DNA of 64,000 bases from Cherax quadricarinatus. Taxonomy: Eukaryota > Arthropoda > Malacostraca > Decapoda > Parastacidae. The notes below the pieces were generated by a model. That model ran no database searches, was not told where the DNA came from, and saw nothing but the letters and a program-made list of their open reading frames with translations. Shown here in pieces: positions 1-11,392 of the stretch (position 1 is the stretch's first letter; every line of letters starts with the position of its first letter). The position numbers and the translations under genes were made by a program. The stretch spans positions 9,103,701 through 9,167,700 of the forward strand of contig NC_091374.1 of NCBI RefSeq assembly GCF_038502225.1. The letters run 5' to 3'.

Positions 1-120
1 GTTTTCCCCAGTAGATCTATCACAGGGGCAAATTCCACGGTTGGAAAATAACACAAATAACCCTCACATAGTAGACCCTTCGGTATTGTATATTGTTCCA
101 GTTACGTGGTTGTGACGAAC
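1..120. mobile_element. Decayed palindromic D element at the window edge
   Basis: ACACAAATAACCCTCACATAG followed by ATTGTTCCAGTTACG, in opposite senses, as in the D family. Cut by the window start. Confidence 0.4.
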
Positions 121-220
121 AATATACATGTGTGTGTGTGTGTGTGTGTGTTCTTTAAAAATTTGAAAAAAAAGGACTATAAGATAACTGTTTTCTGTTC
201 ACCATAAATTTCTATTAATA

Positions 221-275
221 CGTTTCGCCGATAGAACATTGACTGAAGATGTGTCTTCCAAAGGCGAAACATTTC
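221..275. repeat. Small GTTTCGCC hairpin
   Basis: CGTTTCGCC at 222-230 and GGCGAAAC at about 263-270 face each other across a short loop. It matches the core of the larger hairpin families, but its arms are otherwise different. Confidence 0.5.
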
Positions 276-652
276 AACAAAGTTCGTCTCTGCCATTATC
301 CTCCTTACTTCCCTCTTTTACACAGGTGAACACCAACCAGGCAGCTATTTCAGTCCTTTCCATCAAATTTTCGAAGTATAAATACACATTACTCTGGCCA
401 TGTAGATGGACGAAGCCCTGCAGGACTTTTAAATGAGGTCGTATGTTTTGGTTCGTCTTCCAGGAAAATAACGTGAGTTTTGATAGTTCAGTATAGTCAG
501 TGAGGGACTGGGATTTATCAAACTGAGACAAATGCAATCATATCAGCTTTAATATCAGCCACAAATGTCCCTGTTTCAGGGTCTGATGAAGCTGTTGCCA
601 AATGTTGCTTGTTGAAACAAGAGTATTTTAATATAATAATGTTTATAAGTAC

Positions 653-751
653 ATGCAAAACAACCACTCTGAAAGAATAGTTCCTTGATAATGTGAGTAG
701 TCACGAAAGCGCTTGGAATTTCTCTATTCTTTCAGAGTGGTTGTTTTGCAT
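653..751. mobile_element. Foldback element with perfect 28-bp arms
   Basis: Arms 653-680 and 724-751 (starting ATGCAAAACAACCACTCTGA) are exact reverse complements across a 43-bp loop containing GTCACGAAAGCGCTTGGAAT. The loop phrase recurs at 1521-1610, 1735-1800 and 7215-7245. Confidence 0.75.
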
Positions 752-789
752 ATTCTGAAATCACCTGTTTACTGTGATCTTATTGCATT

Positions 790-1005
790 ATAAGTACATG
801 CACAAGGTATACAGACCATAGCTGACATCAATGACATACTACTATATGGAAAGCCCCTTGTTATGCACAGCATTTCGGGGAAATTATGTCAATTTTGTCC
901 CCAGGATGCGACCCACACCAGTCTACTAACACACGGGTACCTATTTTACTGCTAGGTGAACAGGGTCAGCAGATGTGTTAAGGAAACACGTTCTGACGAC
1001 TTCTT
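790..1005 (-). mobile_element. SINE-G copy, - strand
   Basis: Reverse-strand body: AAGTACATGCACAAGGTATA ... ATGCGACCCACACCAGTC ... GCTAGGTGAACAGGGTCAGC. Confidence 0.7.
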
Positions 1006-1343
1006 AACAACAGCCTCCAGCATAATTTAAGAGTGAGTGGGATGACAAAACGTTAACCACAACATATCCTTGCCAATTTTCACCTTGAAACCATTACAGA
1101 CACTGTTTTTACGAGCGGTATTGGCTACTACTGTTCCGGAAAGTATGGGTTCAATTTATTCTCAGATTGTCCGTTCAAGGCAGGTGTCATATACAGAAGT
1201 TGAGGTTAATTAATCAGTCCCCGAGTCAATATCTCGCACATTTTTTTTTTTCGAGAAATCAAGAGTATAGGTAATCGGTCAACAATGTGTGTTAGTTATT
1301 TACCATTTTGTCCAGGGCACTTGTAGATAAGACACCTGGCCTG

Positions 1344-1407
<64 letters not shown>

Positions 1408-1499
1408 TGGTAGAGGAGATTCATTCAACTACCCTTCTGGTTGTTTTGCATCTTGTATTGCTTGTTCGCGATTGTCGCATTGTAATCAGGTGACATCAC

Positions 1500-1633
1500 A
1501 ATATGCAGAATAACCACTGTGAAAAAATAGTAAAATTCTTAGCGCTTTCGTGATTCCTCACATTATCAAGGAACTGTGAGAAATCACGAAAGCGCTTGGA
1601 ATTTCAATATGAATATATATATACATATATATA

Positions 1634-1685
<52 letters not shown>

Positions 1686-1960
1686 TATATATAATTATAT
1701 ATATATAATTATGCAAAAGAACCACTCTGAAAGAATAAGAAATTCCAAGCGCTTTCTTGACTACTCACATTATCAAGGAACTATGAAAGTAAAGCATCCA
1801 AGGAAGCTATATAAGGGGTCTGGCCAGCACCTCACTATCAGATCCCACAACGGTTAAACACCTGACGCGCGCCGACCCAACTTGGATAGGTCCTTTGCAC
1901 AACTCACCCCACAAACTATTCTGAAATCACCTGTTTACTGTGATCTTATTGCATATAATA
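1500..1960. mobile_element. Cluster of GCTTTCGTGA foldback-family copies split by (TA)n
   Basis: Copies of AGCGCTTTCGTGA in both orientations, with ACATTATCAAGGAACT spacers. A (TA)n tract at about 1614-1708 separates them. The family end phrase TCACCTGTTTACTGTGATCT appears at 1928-1947 as at 759-780. Confidence 0.6.
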
Positions 1961-2307
1961 TATAATATATATATATATATATTCGTAGGTATTATTATGA
2001 GGTTTGATCCAAGGGAAGGGCAGCTCCAGTCCCTTGGATGAAGAGACCTGCACCGGCATCGCAAGCACCCCCCTTCCTCTTTGGTGGTGGTTGATGTCAC
2101 TGGTGATTAGCATTATTGACTGACTTAATTATAATTATTTGTCTGGCTACTGACTGCCCAAATGATTAATAGGTTGAATGGCTGGCCTAATGATTGACTA
2201 GGTAATTAACGCTGTAATTAATTAAAGGGAGGATTGACTGGCAGTGATTGACTTCCTAATGAGTGGATGGACTTGATTAGGTCACCTCCAGGACTAGGTG
2301 TGACTTG

Positions 2308-2485
2308 TTGACCTGGTGTCAGGTTACCTGTGTATAAGACATGATCTGTTGATCGTGTGTCAGGTCACCCGTGTATAAGACATGACCTATTGACCTGGTG
2401 TCAGGTCACCCGTGTATAAGGCATGACCTGTTGACCTGGTGTCAGGTCACCCGTGTATAAGACATGACCTGCTGAGCTGGACTGT
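2308..2485. repeat. 41-bp minisatellite
   Basis: About four copies of a unit containing TTGACCTGGTGTCAGGTCAC and CCGTGTATAAGACATGACC. Within the unit GACCTGGTGTCAGGTC is a near-palindrome. Confidence 0.85.
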
Positions 2486-2520
2486 TTTAGATCAAAGGAC
2501 ACAGAAGCAACTGGTGTATC

Positions 2521-2615
2521 ATTTTATTGTGGCAACGTTTCGCTCTCCAGGAGATTTATCAGGCTCCCAGAGAGCAAAACGATGCCACAGTATAATGTCA
2601 CATTAATTGCATCAG
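2521..2615. mobile_element. Palindromic B hairpin element, diverged copy
   Basis: ATTGTGGCAACGTTTCGCTC is followed by the partly decayed reverse arm GAGAGCAAAACGATGCCACA. The preceding TGTATCATTT matches the flank of the 9216 copy. Confidence 0.65.
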
Positions 2616-2687
2616 TCCTTTTACCTAATATTATATCGGTAATTCTCCCATCATTGCTATATTTATATCATCTGGAGTACACAGTGG

Positions 2688-2870
2688 AAGGTCTAGGTCA
2701 GATGACCAAAAGCTCCAGCTTTGGGTCATCATATGACTAAGACCCGCGTCAGGAAACACTTGTCCTGTTTCCTGACAAACCTTATTTAACCTAACCTCGA
2801 GTACAAGGCGGACAGTGAAGCACTGTGATCGACTCAGCCCTGAAAGTGAACGGTGAACGGGTGCCAGGTT
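2688..2870 (-). mobile_element. SINE-F retroposon followed by a B-box-like phrase
   Basis: AGGTCAGATGACCAAAAGCT to CTTATTTAACCTAACC is reversed SINE-F. At about 2855, CCAGGTTCGACCCC resembles a tRNA B box and may be a separate SINE-head scrap. Confidence 0.6.
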
Positions 2871-3043
2871 CGACCCCCCCCCTCTCCCCAGGGGAATATA
2901 TGGCACGTTTAATATCCCTGAGCTATTACCCTCCTTTATTACCCCGGAGTTATTACTTGAAAATCCTCTTTTATATTGAAATGCAACGTTATTACCTTGG
3001 GAAATGACAGTTTTAGAGTTTGTCGTGAAACCCGATCTCACTC

Positions 3044-3088
<45 letters not shown>

Positions 3089-3312
3089 TTACACAAGGGT
3101 TTTACAAGGTTGGATTAAGGGTTCCTACCTTTATTTACAAGGTTTTATTTGCCTCGGCTCGCTTGTAAGCTTTTTAATGAGACAAATAGGGAACGGGATG
3201 AACTTCGAGCCATCTTTGGACCAGTGATATCATTTGGTCATCTGATTTTATTTCATAGATAGCGTTATACTGTACGAACATGTACAACGTAATGAGAGCT
3301 TTATCTACGGAA

Positions 3313-4063
3313 ATGAGCAGTGGCTGTCCAGTGGGTGTTCAGTGGCTGTCCAGTGACTGTCCAGTGGCTGTCCAGTGGGTGTTCAGTGGCTGTCCAGTGA
3401 CTGTCCAGTGACTGTCCAGTGGCTGCCCAGTGGCTGTCCAGTGGCTGCCCAGTGACTGTCCAGTGACTGTCCAGTGACTGTCCAGTGACTGTCCAGTGGC
3501 TGTCCAGTGGGTGTTCAGTGGCTGTCCAGTGACTGTCCAGTGACTGTCCAGTGGCTGTCCAGTGGGTGTTCAGTGGCTGTCCAGTGACTGTCCAGTGACT
3601 GTCCAGTGGCTGTCCAGTGGGTGTTCAGTGGCTGTCCAGTGACTGTCCAGTGACTGTCCAGTGGCTGTCCAGTGGGTGTTCAGTGGCTGTCCAGTGACTG
3701 TCCAGTGACTGTCCAGTGACTGTCCAGTGGCTGTCCAGTGGGTGTTCAGTGGCTGTCCAGTGACTGTCCAGTGACTGTCCAGTGACTGTCCAGTGGCTGT
3801 CCAGTGGGTGTTCAGTGGCTGTCCAGTGACTGTCCAGTGACTGTCCAGTGGCTGTCCAGTGGGTGTTCAGTGGCTGTCCAGTGACTGTCCAGTGACTGTC
3901 CAGTGGCTGTCCAGTGGGTGTTCAGTGGCTGTCCAGTGACTGTCCAGTGGCTGCCCAGTGACTGCCCAGTGGCTGTCCAGTGGCTGCCCAGTGACTGTCC
4001 AGTGACTGTCCAGTGACTGTCCAGTGACTGTCCAGTGGCTGTCCAGTGACTGTCCAGTGACTG
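3313..4063. repeat. 11-bp minisatellite with higher-order structure
   Basis: Units CTGTCCAGTGA, GTCCAGTGGCT and GGGTGTTCAGT are arranged in larger recurring blocks. Reading frames across it are products of the repeat. Confidence 0.9.
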
Positions 4064-4246
4064 AGTAGTCAAACTGTTGATATGAGACAGGATATTACCC
4101 AGAAATGTGAAGACTTACAAATTGCAAGACCATCTTCCACTGACGCAACGTTTTCTTGTGTACGGCTTCCTCAAGACGTGATAAAGCTGTACACAGAGCG
4201 AAACTTTGCCTTCCCTACGGTAGAAGATTGTTCCGCAAAGTGTGTT

Positions 4247-5555
4247 AGAGATGGTGTCAGGTGGAGTGTGGTGGAGAGTATGTCAGGTGGAGTGTGTTAG
4301 AGATGGTGTCAGGTGGAGTGTGGTGGAGAGTATGTCAGGTGGAGTGTGTTAGAGATGTTAGGTGGGGTGTGGTGGAGAGTATGTCAGGTGGGGTGTGTTA
4401 GAGATGGTGTCAGGTGTAGTGTGGTGGAGAGTATGTCAGGTGTAGTGTGGTGGAGAGTATGTCAGGTGGAGTGTGTTAGAGATGTCAGGTGGAGTGTGGT
4501 GGAGAGTGTCAGGTGGAGTGTGGTGGAGAGTATGTCAGGTGGAGTGTGGTGGAGAGTATGTCAGGTGGAGTGTGGTGGAGAGTATGTCAGGTGGAGTGTG
4601 TTAGAGATGTCAGGTGGAGTGTGGTGGAGAGTATGTCAGGTGGAGTGTGGTGGAGAGTATGTCAGGTGGAGTGTGGTGGAGAGTATGTCAGGTGGAGTGT
4701 GGTGGAGAGTATGTCAGGTGGAGTGTGTTAGAGATGGTGTCAGGTGGAGTGTGTTAGAGATGTCAGGTGGAGAGTGTCAGGTGGAGTGTGGTGGAGAGTA
4801 TGTCAGGTGGAGTGTGTTAGAGATGGTGTCAGGTGGAGTGTGTTAGAGATGTCAGGTGGAGTGTGGTGGAGAGTGTCAGGTGGAGTGTGGTGGAGAGTAT
4901 GTCAGGTGGAGTGTGTTAGAGATGGTGTCAGGTGGAGTGTGTTAGAGATGTTAGGTGGAGTGTGTTAGAGATGTCAGGTGGAGTGTGGTGGAGAATATGT
5001 CAGGTGGAGTGTGTTGGAGATGTTAGGTGCAGTGTGTTGGAGATGTCAGGTGGAGTGTGGTGGAGAGTATGTTAGGTGGAGTGTGGTGGAGAGTATGTCA
5101 GGTGGAGTGTGTTGGAGATGTTAGGTGCAGTGTGTTGGAGATGTCAGGTGGAGTGTTGTGGAGAGTATGTCAGGTGGAGTGTGGTGGAGAGTGTCAGGTG
5201 GAGTGTGGTGGAGAGTATGTCAGGTGGAGTGTGGTGGAGAGTATGTAAGGTGGGGTGTGTTAGAGATGGTGTCAGGTGGAGTGTGTTAGAGATGGTGTCA
5301 GGTGGAGTGTGTTAGAGATGGTGTCAGGTGGAGTGTGTTAGAGATGGTGTCAGGTGGAGTGTGTTAGAGATGGTGTCAGGTGGAGTGTGTTAGAGATGGT
5401 GTCAGGTGGAGTGTGTTAGAGATGGTGTCAGGTGGAGTGTGTTAGAGATGGTGTCAGGTGGAGTGTGTTAGAGATGGTGTCAGGTGGAGTGTGGTGGAGA
5501 GTATGTCAGGTGGAGTGTGGTGGAGAGTATGTCAAGTAGTGTTAGAGATGGTGTC
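4247..5555. repeat. 24-26-bp minisatellite, about 1.3 kb
   Basis: Two interleaved unit types: GTCAGGTGGAGTGTGGTGGA(GAGTAT) and GTCAGGTGGAGTGTGTTAGA(GATG). Long frames here (rich in MSGGVWWRVCQVE) are repeat artefacts. Confidence 0.9.
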
Positions 5556-5584
5556 AGGGGCCTCTGACTAGTCTCTTCCCCTTA

Positions 5585-5660
5585 CGTTAGTTAGTTACCA
5601 TTTTGTCCTAGGCACATGTCGATTAGACACTAGGCCTTTTGTGTGTGTGTGCGCGTGTGC

Positions 5661-5728
<68 letters not shown>

Positions 5729-5774
5729 GTTACCAATTGGTCCTAGGCACATGTCGATTAGACACTAGGCCTGT

Positions 5775-5815
<41 letters not shown>
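5585..5815. repeat. Duplicated motif feeding (GT)n microsatellites
   Basis: TTAGTTACCATTTTGTCCTA + GGCACATGTCGATTAGACAC is repeated twice, each copy followed by (GT)n (5641-5726 and 5779-5811). A third copy precedes (GT)n at 1297-1403. Confidence 0.8.
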
Positions 5816-6109
5816 CTCAACCTCCGCTTTACCAAACTATGGTATATTTATTCTCTTCCACTGACCGTCACTCACTCACCATCAAGAAAAACAATTCCAG
5901 TGATGGGTGATATATGCTAATTCTTGTCGACTCAGCTTATTCATCTGGCATCGTTGTGTCTGACACACTTTTCTGAATTTCATTTTTGTCGTAGTTCTGA
6001 AGACAGTTTGGTTAATGCGGAAAAATCTTATTATATTGATATTGAATAATGGAAAATTTAGGTTGACTTTAGATAGGTTAGGAACTATATAGCTATATTA
6101 CATTACATA
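5816..6109. other. No feature seen
   Basis: AT-rich, unique-looking sequence before the TTAGG-like tract. Confidence 0.4.
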
Positions 6110-6240
6110 CATTTAAACAAGGTTAATCTAGGTTAGGTTAGTTTGACTTGGGTTAGTTTAGTTTGATTTGGGTTAGGCTAGGTTAGGTTTGGTTAGGTTA
6201 GGTTACTTGGATTTGGATTAGGTTAGAATTAGTTATGTTC
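6110..6240. repeat. Degenerate TTAGG-rich tract
   Basis: Repeated GGTTA and TTAGG phrases (GGTTAGGTTAGTTTGACTTG, TTTGGTTAGGTTAGGTTACT) on the + strand. TTAGG is the arthropod telomere unit. The tract is diverged, so it may be an interstitial relic or a simple repeat. Confidence 0.5.
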
Positions 6241-6298
6241 GGCTACACTAAGAAGATAATTTTGATAAGAATAAACATTTCTATATATTACATACTAT

Positions 6299-6481
6299 AT
6301 TTTCCGGCATATAAGGCGCACGTAGGAATTATCATAATGGTAAATCAGTAAATCATATTCAAGAGTTAATTACTCTTTACAATAAAACATAACCTTAAGC
6401 CTACCCTTGACCCTGACCTTAAGCACATAAGGCGCAGGGCGAGTGTCCGGCATATAAAACGCGCCTTATATGCCGGAAAAT
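6299..6481. mobile_element. 183-bp MITE with perfect 21-bp terminal inverted repeats
   Basis: Left arm 6299-6319 and right arm 6461-6481 (ATTTTCCGGCATATAAGGCG plus C) are exact reverse complements. Outside them TAC and GTA continue the symmetry loosely. Internal partial copies of CATAAGGCGC occur. The transposon superfamily is not assigned. Confidence 0.75.
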
Positions 6482-6678
6482 GCGGTAACTCACGTGAATA
6501 CATAAAGGAGTGAACAGGATTCTAACCCGCGCCCCAGCAGGTCTCTCTCATACCTAAACTGGATACATCAGCAATGTGTTGCTTCCTTATTTGTATGATT
6601 GTTACACCGTGGGAACAAGAGTTGTTTCCCTGTTATATTCCATCATGCGCGGTGGAGCTCATATGAGGTGTTGAAATC

Positions 6679-7062
6679 TGTCAACCTGAGCTGGGAGACT
6701 TCAGTATCGTCAGTCTGAGCTGGGAGACTTCAGTATTGTCAGTCTGAGCTGGGAGACTTCAGTATTGTCAGTCTGAGCTGGGAGACTTCAGTATTGTCAG
6801 TCTGAGCTGGGAGACTTCAGTATTGTCAGTCTGAGCTGGGAGACTTCAGTATTGTCAGTCTGAGCTGGGAGACTTCAGTATTGTCAGTCTGAGCTGGGAG
6901 ACTTCAGTATTGTCAGTCTGAGCTGGGAGACTTCAGTATCGTCAGTCTGAGCTGGGAGACTTCAGTATCGTCAGTCTGAGCTGGGAGACTTCAGTATCGT
7001 CAGTCTGAGCTGGAAGACTTCAGTAGTGTCAGTCTGAGCTGGAAGATTTCAGTAGTGTCGGT
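6679..7062. repeat. 30-bp minisatellite
   Basis: About 13 copies of GTCAGTCTGAGCTGGGAGAC + TTCAGTATTG, nearly identical centrally and diverging at both ends. Confidence 0.9.
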
Positions 7063-7204
7063 CTCAATGGCTGCTTGTTTCCTGTCATGACTCGAGGAGT
7101 AAGTGTATTTAGGTACAGATACGTGTAAGTACAATTATCATACATACTAATATGTTACGTGAGGTGATATCTCAGCCTTTTACTCTTCTGTTATTTGTAC
7201 ATGT

Positions 7205-7310
7205 CCTTGATAATTTGAGAAATCACGAAAGCGCCTGGAAGTTCACTATTTTTCACAGTGTTTTGTATATCGTGATATCACCTGTTTACTGTGATCTTGC
7301 ATAATAACAT
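7205..7310. mobile_element. GCTTTCGTGA foldback-family fragment
   Basis: CCTTGATAATTTGAGAAATCACGAAAGCGC and the closing phrase TCACCTGTTTACTGTGATCT match the 653-780 element. Confidence 0.6.
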
Positions 7311-7344
7311 GTGTGTAAATTACTATAAAGGTTAAACCATGTAA

Positions 7345-7635
7345 GAAGTTGAAGAATAAGACACGTGTCCAGTGTTTAGGTATCTTTATTAAGGAAACGT
7401 TTCGCTAGCCAGCGGCTTCTCCAGTCCAATACAGGAGAATGAGATAATCAGTCCCTCAGCCTGGAGTCGATGTATTTAATCCATCAGTCTTGATGGACTG
7501 AACACATCGACTCCAGGCTGAGGGACTGATTACCTCAAACTCATCTTCCCCCTTTCTCTGCACTGGACTGAAGAGGCCACTGCGTGACGAAACGTTTCCT
7601 CAGTGTTGCACAAGTGTCTCATTCTTCATCTTGTC
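7345..7635 (+). mobile_element. Palindromic A element (copy 1)
   Basis: Begins GTTGAAGAATAAGACACGTG, has AAGGAAACGTTTCGCTAGCC and later GACGAAACGTTTCCTC, and ends TGTCTCATTCTTCATC. A second inverted pair around the centre uses ATGGACTGAACACATCGACT. Noncoding. Confidence 0.75.
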
Positions 7636-7865
7636 ATTTTTTTAAGCCATTTAAAAACACACACAAGCAATCCTTATCGAATCTAAGCACCATTTAAACT
7701 AGGCGAGAAGTGGCAGCTGAACCTGATATCATCAGTAAATTCTCATTAAAAACATCACAGCGTCAGGTTTGTGTGTATATCTCAGCAGATCTTATTAATA
7801 ATAGAAAACTAATTAAAACTCGCTTTTAAAATTCCTACCAAGCTTCTTCCCTCGTTCCAGTAACA

Positions 7866-8110
7866 CGGTTGTTCATACAACACGGTTAATACAACACGGT
7901 TAATACAACACGGTTAATACAACACGGTTGTTCATACAGCACGGTTAATACAACACGGTTGTTCATACAGCACGGTTAATACAACACGGTTGTTCATACA
8001 ACACGGTTAATACAACACTGTTAATACAACACGGTTGTTCATACAGCACGGTTAATACAACACGGTTGTTCATACAGCACGGTTAATACAACAATAGTGG
8101 TGTTCATACA
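7866..8110. repeat. 14/31-bp tandem repeat
   Basis: AACACGGTTAATAC and AACACGGTTGTTCATACAGC units alternate. Confidence 0.85.
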
Positions 8111-8232
8111 GCACAGTACAACAACACTATCGTTCACACAACACGGCTGATACAGCAACAAGGTTGTTAATACAACAACAAGACTCCAGTACATATTTTC
8201 CCATTCTCTTGTATACACTGAAGAGGATCATG

Positions 8233-8876
8233 AACACGAGTCCCCCCACACGAGTCTCCCACACGAGTCCCCCACACGAGTCCCCCACACGAGTCCCCCA
8301 CACGAGTCCCCCACACGAGTCCCCCACACGAGTCCCCCACACGAGTCCCCCACACGAGTCCCCCACACGAGTCCCCCACACGAGTCCCCCACACGAGTCC
8401 CCCACACGAGTCCCCCACACGAGTCCCCCACACGAGTCCCCCACACGAGTCCCCCACACGAGTCCCCCACACGAGTCCCCCACACGAGTCCCCCACACGA
8501 GTCCCCCACACGAGTCCCCCACACGAGTCCCCCACACGAGTCCCCCACACGAGTCCCCCACACGAGTCCCCCCACACGAGTCCCCCCACACGAGTCCCCC
8601 CACACGAGTCCCCCCACACGAGTCCCCCCACACGAGTCCCCCCACACGAGTCCCCCCACACGAGTCCCCCCACACGAGTCTCCCCACACGAGTCTCCCCA
8701 CACGAGTCTCCCCACACGAGTCTCCCCACACGAGTCTCCCCACACGAGTCTCCCCACACGAGTCTCCCCACACGAGTCTCCCCACACGAGTCTCCCCACA
8801 CGAGTCTCCCCACACGAGTCTCCCCACACGAGTCTCCCCACACGAGTCTCCCCACACGAGTCCCCCACACAAGTCT
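8233..8876. repeat. 13/14-bp minisatellite (CACACGAGTCCCC)
   Basis: About 46 copies. The first half is 13-bp units, the second 14-bp units with an extra C, then a CCCC-to-TCCC variant. Homogeneous blocks show stepwise expansion. Long frames on both strands are artefacts of the repeat. Confidence 0.95.
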
Positions 8877-8954
8877 CCCAGGGTGAAACTTCAGGAACAT
8901 TCACCTGATCTGTACTTCACCTCCCGATTTTTTGTCTTGTATTCGCGCGAAACT

Positions 8955-9021
8955 TTTCCTTCCTTCCTTCCTTCCTTCCTTCCTTCCTTCCTACCTTCCT
9001 TCCTTCCTTCCTTCCTTCCTT
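8955..9021. repeat. (CCTT)n microsatellite
   Basis: Uninterrupted TTCC tetramers with one TACC variant. Confidence 0.9.
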
Positions 9022-9215
9022 CATGAAAGAAGACTGGTGATGGAGGGTAACTAAAAGAAACTTTCAACATTTTTCATTTACTTTAGGAAGGAAAAAAGAT
9101 TCATGTTTTAAGAGAGGAAATGTAACCAAAAAAAAGTTTTTGGTCAAATTGAACTTTGATCTTCAAGTTTTTCTTCCGTATGCAGATACATTTAAGTTAA
9201 TGGATATAGATGTAA

Positions 9216-9331
9216 CTAATGTGGCATTTTATTGTGGCAACGTTTCGCTCTCCAGGAACTTTGTCAACGGCTTGAAGAAGTTCCTGGAGAGCGAAACGTT
9301 GCCACAATAAAATGTCATATTAGTTGTACTT
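9216..9331. mobile_element. Palindromic B hairpin element, complete
   Basis: Arms TTTATTGTGGCAACGTTTCG at the left and CGAAACGTTGCCACAATAAA at the right pair perfectly over about 45 bp around a short loop (GAACTTTGTCAACGGCTTG). Related copies at 2521-2615 (diverged) and 55015-55075 (left arm only). Confidence 0.8.
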
Positions 9332-9749
9332 GTGTTTCTTTACTTAACATATTGTCGGTAATTCTACCATTATTTATACATTTAAACTGCCTCTTCTTAC
9401 CTTCTTTATCTTTTCCTCTACCCATTTTTGCCTACCCATCTCTTTACCTATCCTTGCCTACCCATCTCTTTCTTTACCTATCCTTGCCTACCCTTTCCTC
9501 CCTTTCACTCCCCTTTACATCTCATTCATCTTACCGCCCTTGGCACCTTTCCTGACACCCTTCCTGGCACCCATGCTGACACCCTTCCTGGCAAACTCAT
9601 GACACCTTCCTGGCAGTCTCATGACACCTTCCTGGCACTCTTCCCTACTCTACTTTTACTGAGTGTAACCTACTTTGTCTGTACTCTTCAACCTGCCATA
9701 CGACTGCCCTCCAAGCTCTCTGTTCTTCTGTTTTCAATTTTATTGCAAT

Positions 9750-9830
9750 AGACCCCTGACTGTCTTCAAGAAGGAGCCGGATAGGTACCTTAAGTCAGTA
9801 CCAGATCAATCTGGCTGTTTATTCGTATAG
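9750..9830 (+). mobile_element. LINE-B coding fragment
   Basis: The + strand reads RPLTVFKKEPDRYLKSVPDQ, matching the LINE-B C-terminal protein, then diverges. About 80 bp. Confidence 0.6.
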
Positions 9831-9964
9831 ACTTTTGTGGTTCTCTTGTGTTGACATCTTTATCACCTCTCGCTTCTCCTGTGTTTTTAGTTGAAATAGT
9901 TTCCACACAAGCGTCACTATATACTCATTTTGTGAAATAATCTAAATTATATCCTCTACACTCC

Positions 9965-10080
9965 ATGGGGGAAGTGGAGAAGAATTCTTCCTCCGTAAGC
10001 CATGCGTGTCGTAAAAGGCGACTAAAATGCCAGGAGCAAAGGGCTAATAACCCCCTTCTGTATACATCACTACATGTAAA
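9965..10080 (+). repeat. Interspersed repeat (GAAGAATTCTTCC family)
   Basis: GTGGAGAAGAATTCTTCCTC, CCATGCGTGTCGTAAAAGGC, GACTAAAATGCCAGGAGC. A reverse-strand copy lies at 57228-57325. Confidence 0.65.
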
Positions 10081-10095
10081 AGGAAGAAAAGCTTT

Positions 10096-10165
10096 TATTT
10101 CGATCCCTGCCTGGAATATTCTTCAGCTGAAGACGATCCCAGAATGGGATCGAAATATGCAGATA
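10096..10165. repeat. ATTTCGATCCC hairpin
   Basis: ATTTCGATCCCTGCCTGG pairs with CCAGAATGGGATCGAAAT around a CTTCAGCTGAAG centre, itself a perfect palindrome. Confidence 0.65.
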
Positions 10166-10218
10166 AATTAATTTTCTTTGTTTCTGTTTACATGTGGGTT
10201 ATTATTGAGCATATATAA

Positions 10219-10593
10219 TGTCGTGCCGAATAGATAAAACTTGCGATTGTGGCTTAAATAGCAACGCTCTTCTTGTCGAATAGGTCAAGCGAAAATTTGC
10301 GTATGCAATAATTTTGTAAAAATAATTCTAAACCCCGATAAACTATTTCGTTGTTTGTTTATTATTAAATTATTGTAAACTTATCTAATATTTAGTTGGA
10401 TTAGGCTAAATTAAATTGCGCTTGTTATAATAAGGTTAGGCAAGTTTACTAAGGTTCTTTTGGTACAAAATTATTAATTTTTACATTAACATCAAAAAAT
10501 ATATCTTTAAAAGTATAAGAGAAAATTTTAGAAAGGACTTAATTTTAAATGAGTTCTTGCTAATTGACCAATTTTTACCCATTCGGCACGACA
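10219..10593. mobile_element. TGTCGTGCCGAAT MITE, complete copy
   Basis: 375 bp with imperfect terminal inverted repeats: TGTCGTGCCGAATAGATAAA at the left and, reversed, TGTCGTGCCGAATGGGTAAA at the right. The interior is AT-rich, noncoding and shared with copies at 20351 and 48281. Confidence 0.8.
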
Positions 10594-10599
10594 TATGTA

Positions 10600-11390
10600 T
10601 ATATAACAAAGCTAGTTTAACTGTATTTGATTTCCTGACGCTAAAAGGAGCAGTGCACGTACAAGTGGAGGTGTGTTGCTGTATCTTAGTATACACACAC
10701 GTGGAGTTTGCTTGAATACCAATTAGTTCATATTTGGGATCCAAGTGTTCACTGGCGGTGAACGAGTGACGTGTAGCGTTAATGACCCTTGTTTGTCGCT
10801 AGGCTTGAAGCCCAATTAACCAGCCAACGAAGCCTCGTCATTACTTGCTCTAAATAGCCTGAGTTCTGAATGTAACATGCTTCTATATGCAACAAGACAG
10901 AGATACGCAAATTATTGGCAAAGATTGGCAAGTCGATGCCTTGGCTAAACTAGCATTCAACATAGTGAATATTTGATTCTTCCAGCGGAAGTTTAGAAAC
11001 AATGTTAAAAGGAATTAGCAGACTTGTGTAACGTAGAAGAGAGCAGATAGGAGCTAGCAGAGTCATCGCCCATGGTAATGGAACCTGTCGAGTAGGTAAG
11101 GTTCTTTGCCTAATGAAATTTAAAGCCTGTCGACTACACCGGGTTCAATTAAGGCTTAACGTAACCTTTGTACCACCATTCAAGAGTACCTTAATTCCTG
11201 AAAATGTTAATTAAAATAAATTCTAGGTGTATATATCTTGTATGCAACAAGTCTGATACGTCTATGGAGAGTAACAAGGTCAGCAAACTACAAGAAGTTG
11301 TTATAGCTGGACTAAAGTTAGGTTATAAGCATCTCTGACAGCAGTTTATATGGAGAAGTCTGATGTGATGTAAATGATTTAGAAAACCGA
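10600..11390. other. No feature seen
   Basis: Unique-looking, AT-rich sequence between a MITE and an A element. No coding, tandem or recognised repeat signal. Confidence 0.4.
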
Positions 11391-11392
11391 CA

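Noticed and set aside
4313..5315. Repetitive frames rich in SGGVWWRVCQVE
   Set aside because: Translation of a 24-26-bp minisatellite with overlapping frames, without start context or splice signals.
6679..7062. CRISPR-like array of 30-bp repeats
   Set aside because: Units are directly contiguous without unique spacers, and the DNA is eukaryotic. It is a minisatellite.
8127..8904. Reading frames of 214-257 residues on both strands with GDSCGETRVG or PHESPTRV repeats
   Set aside because: They are translations of the 13/14-bp CACACGAGTCCCC array. Open in several frames on both strands, with no non-repeat domain.
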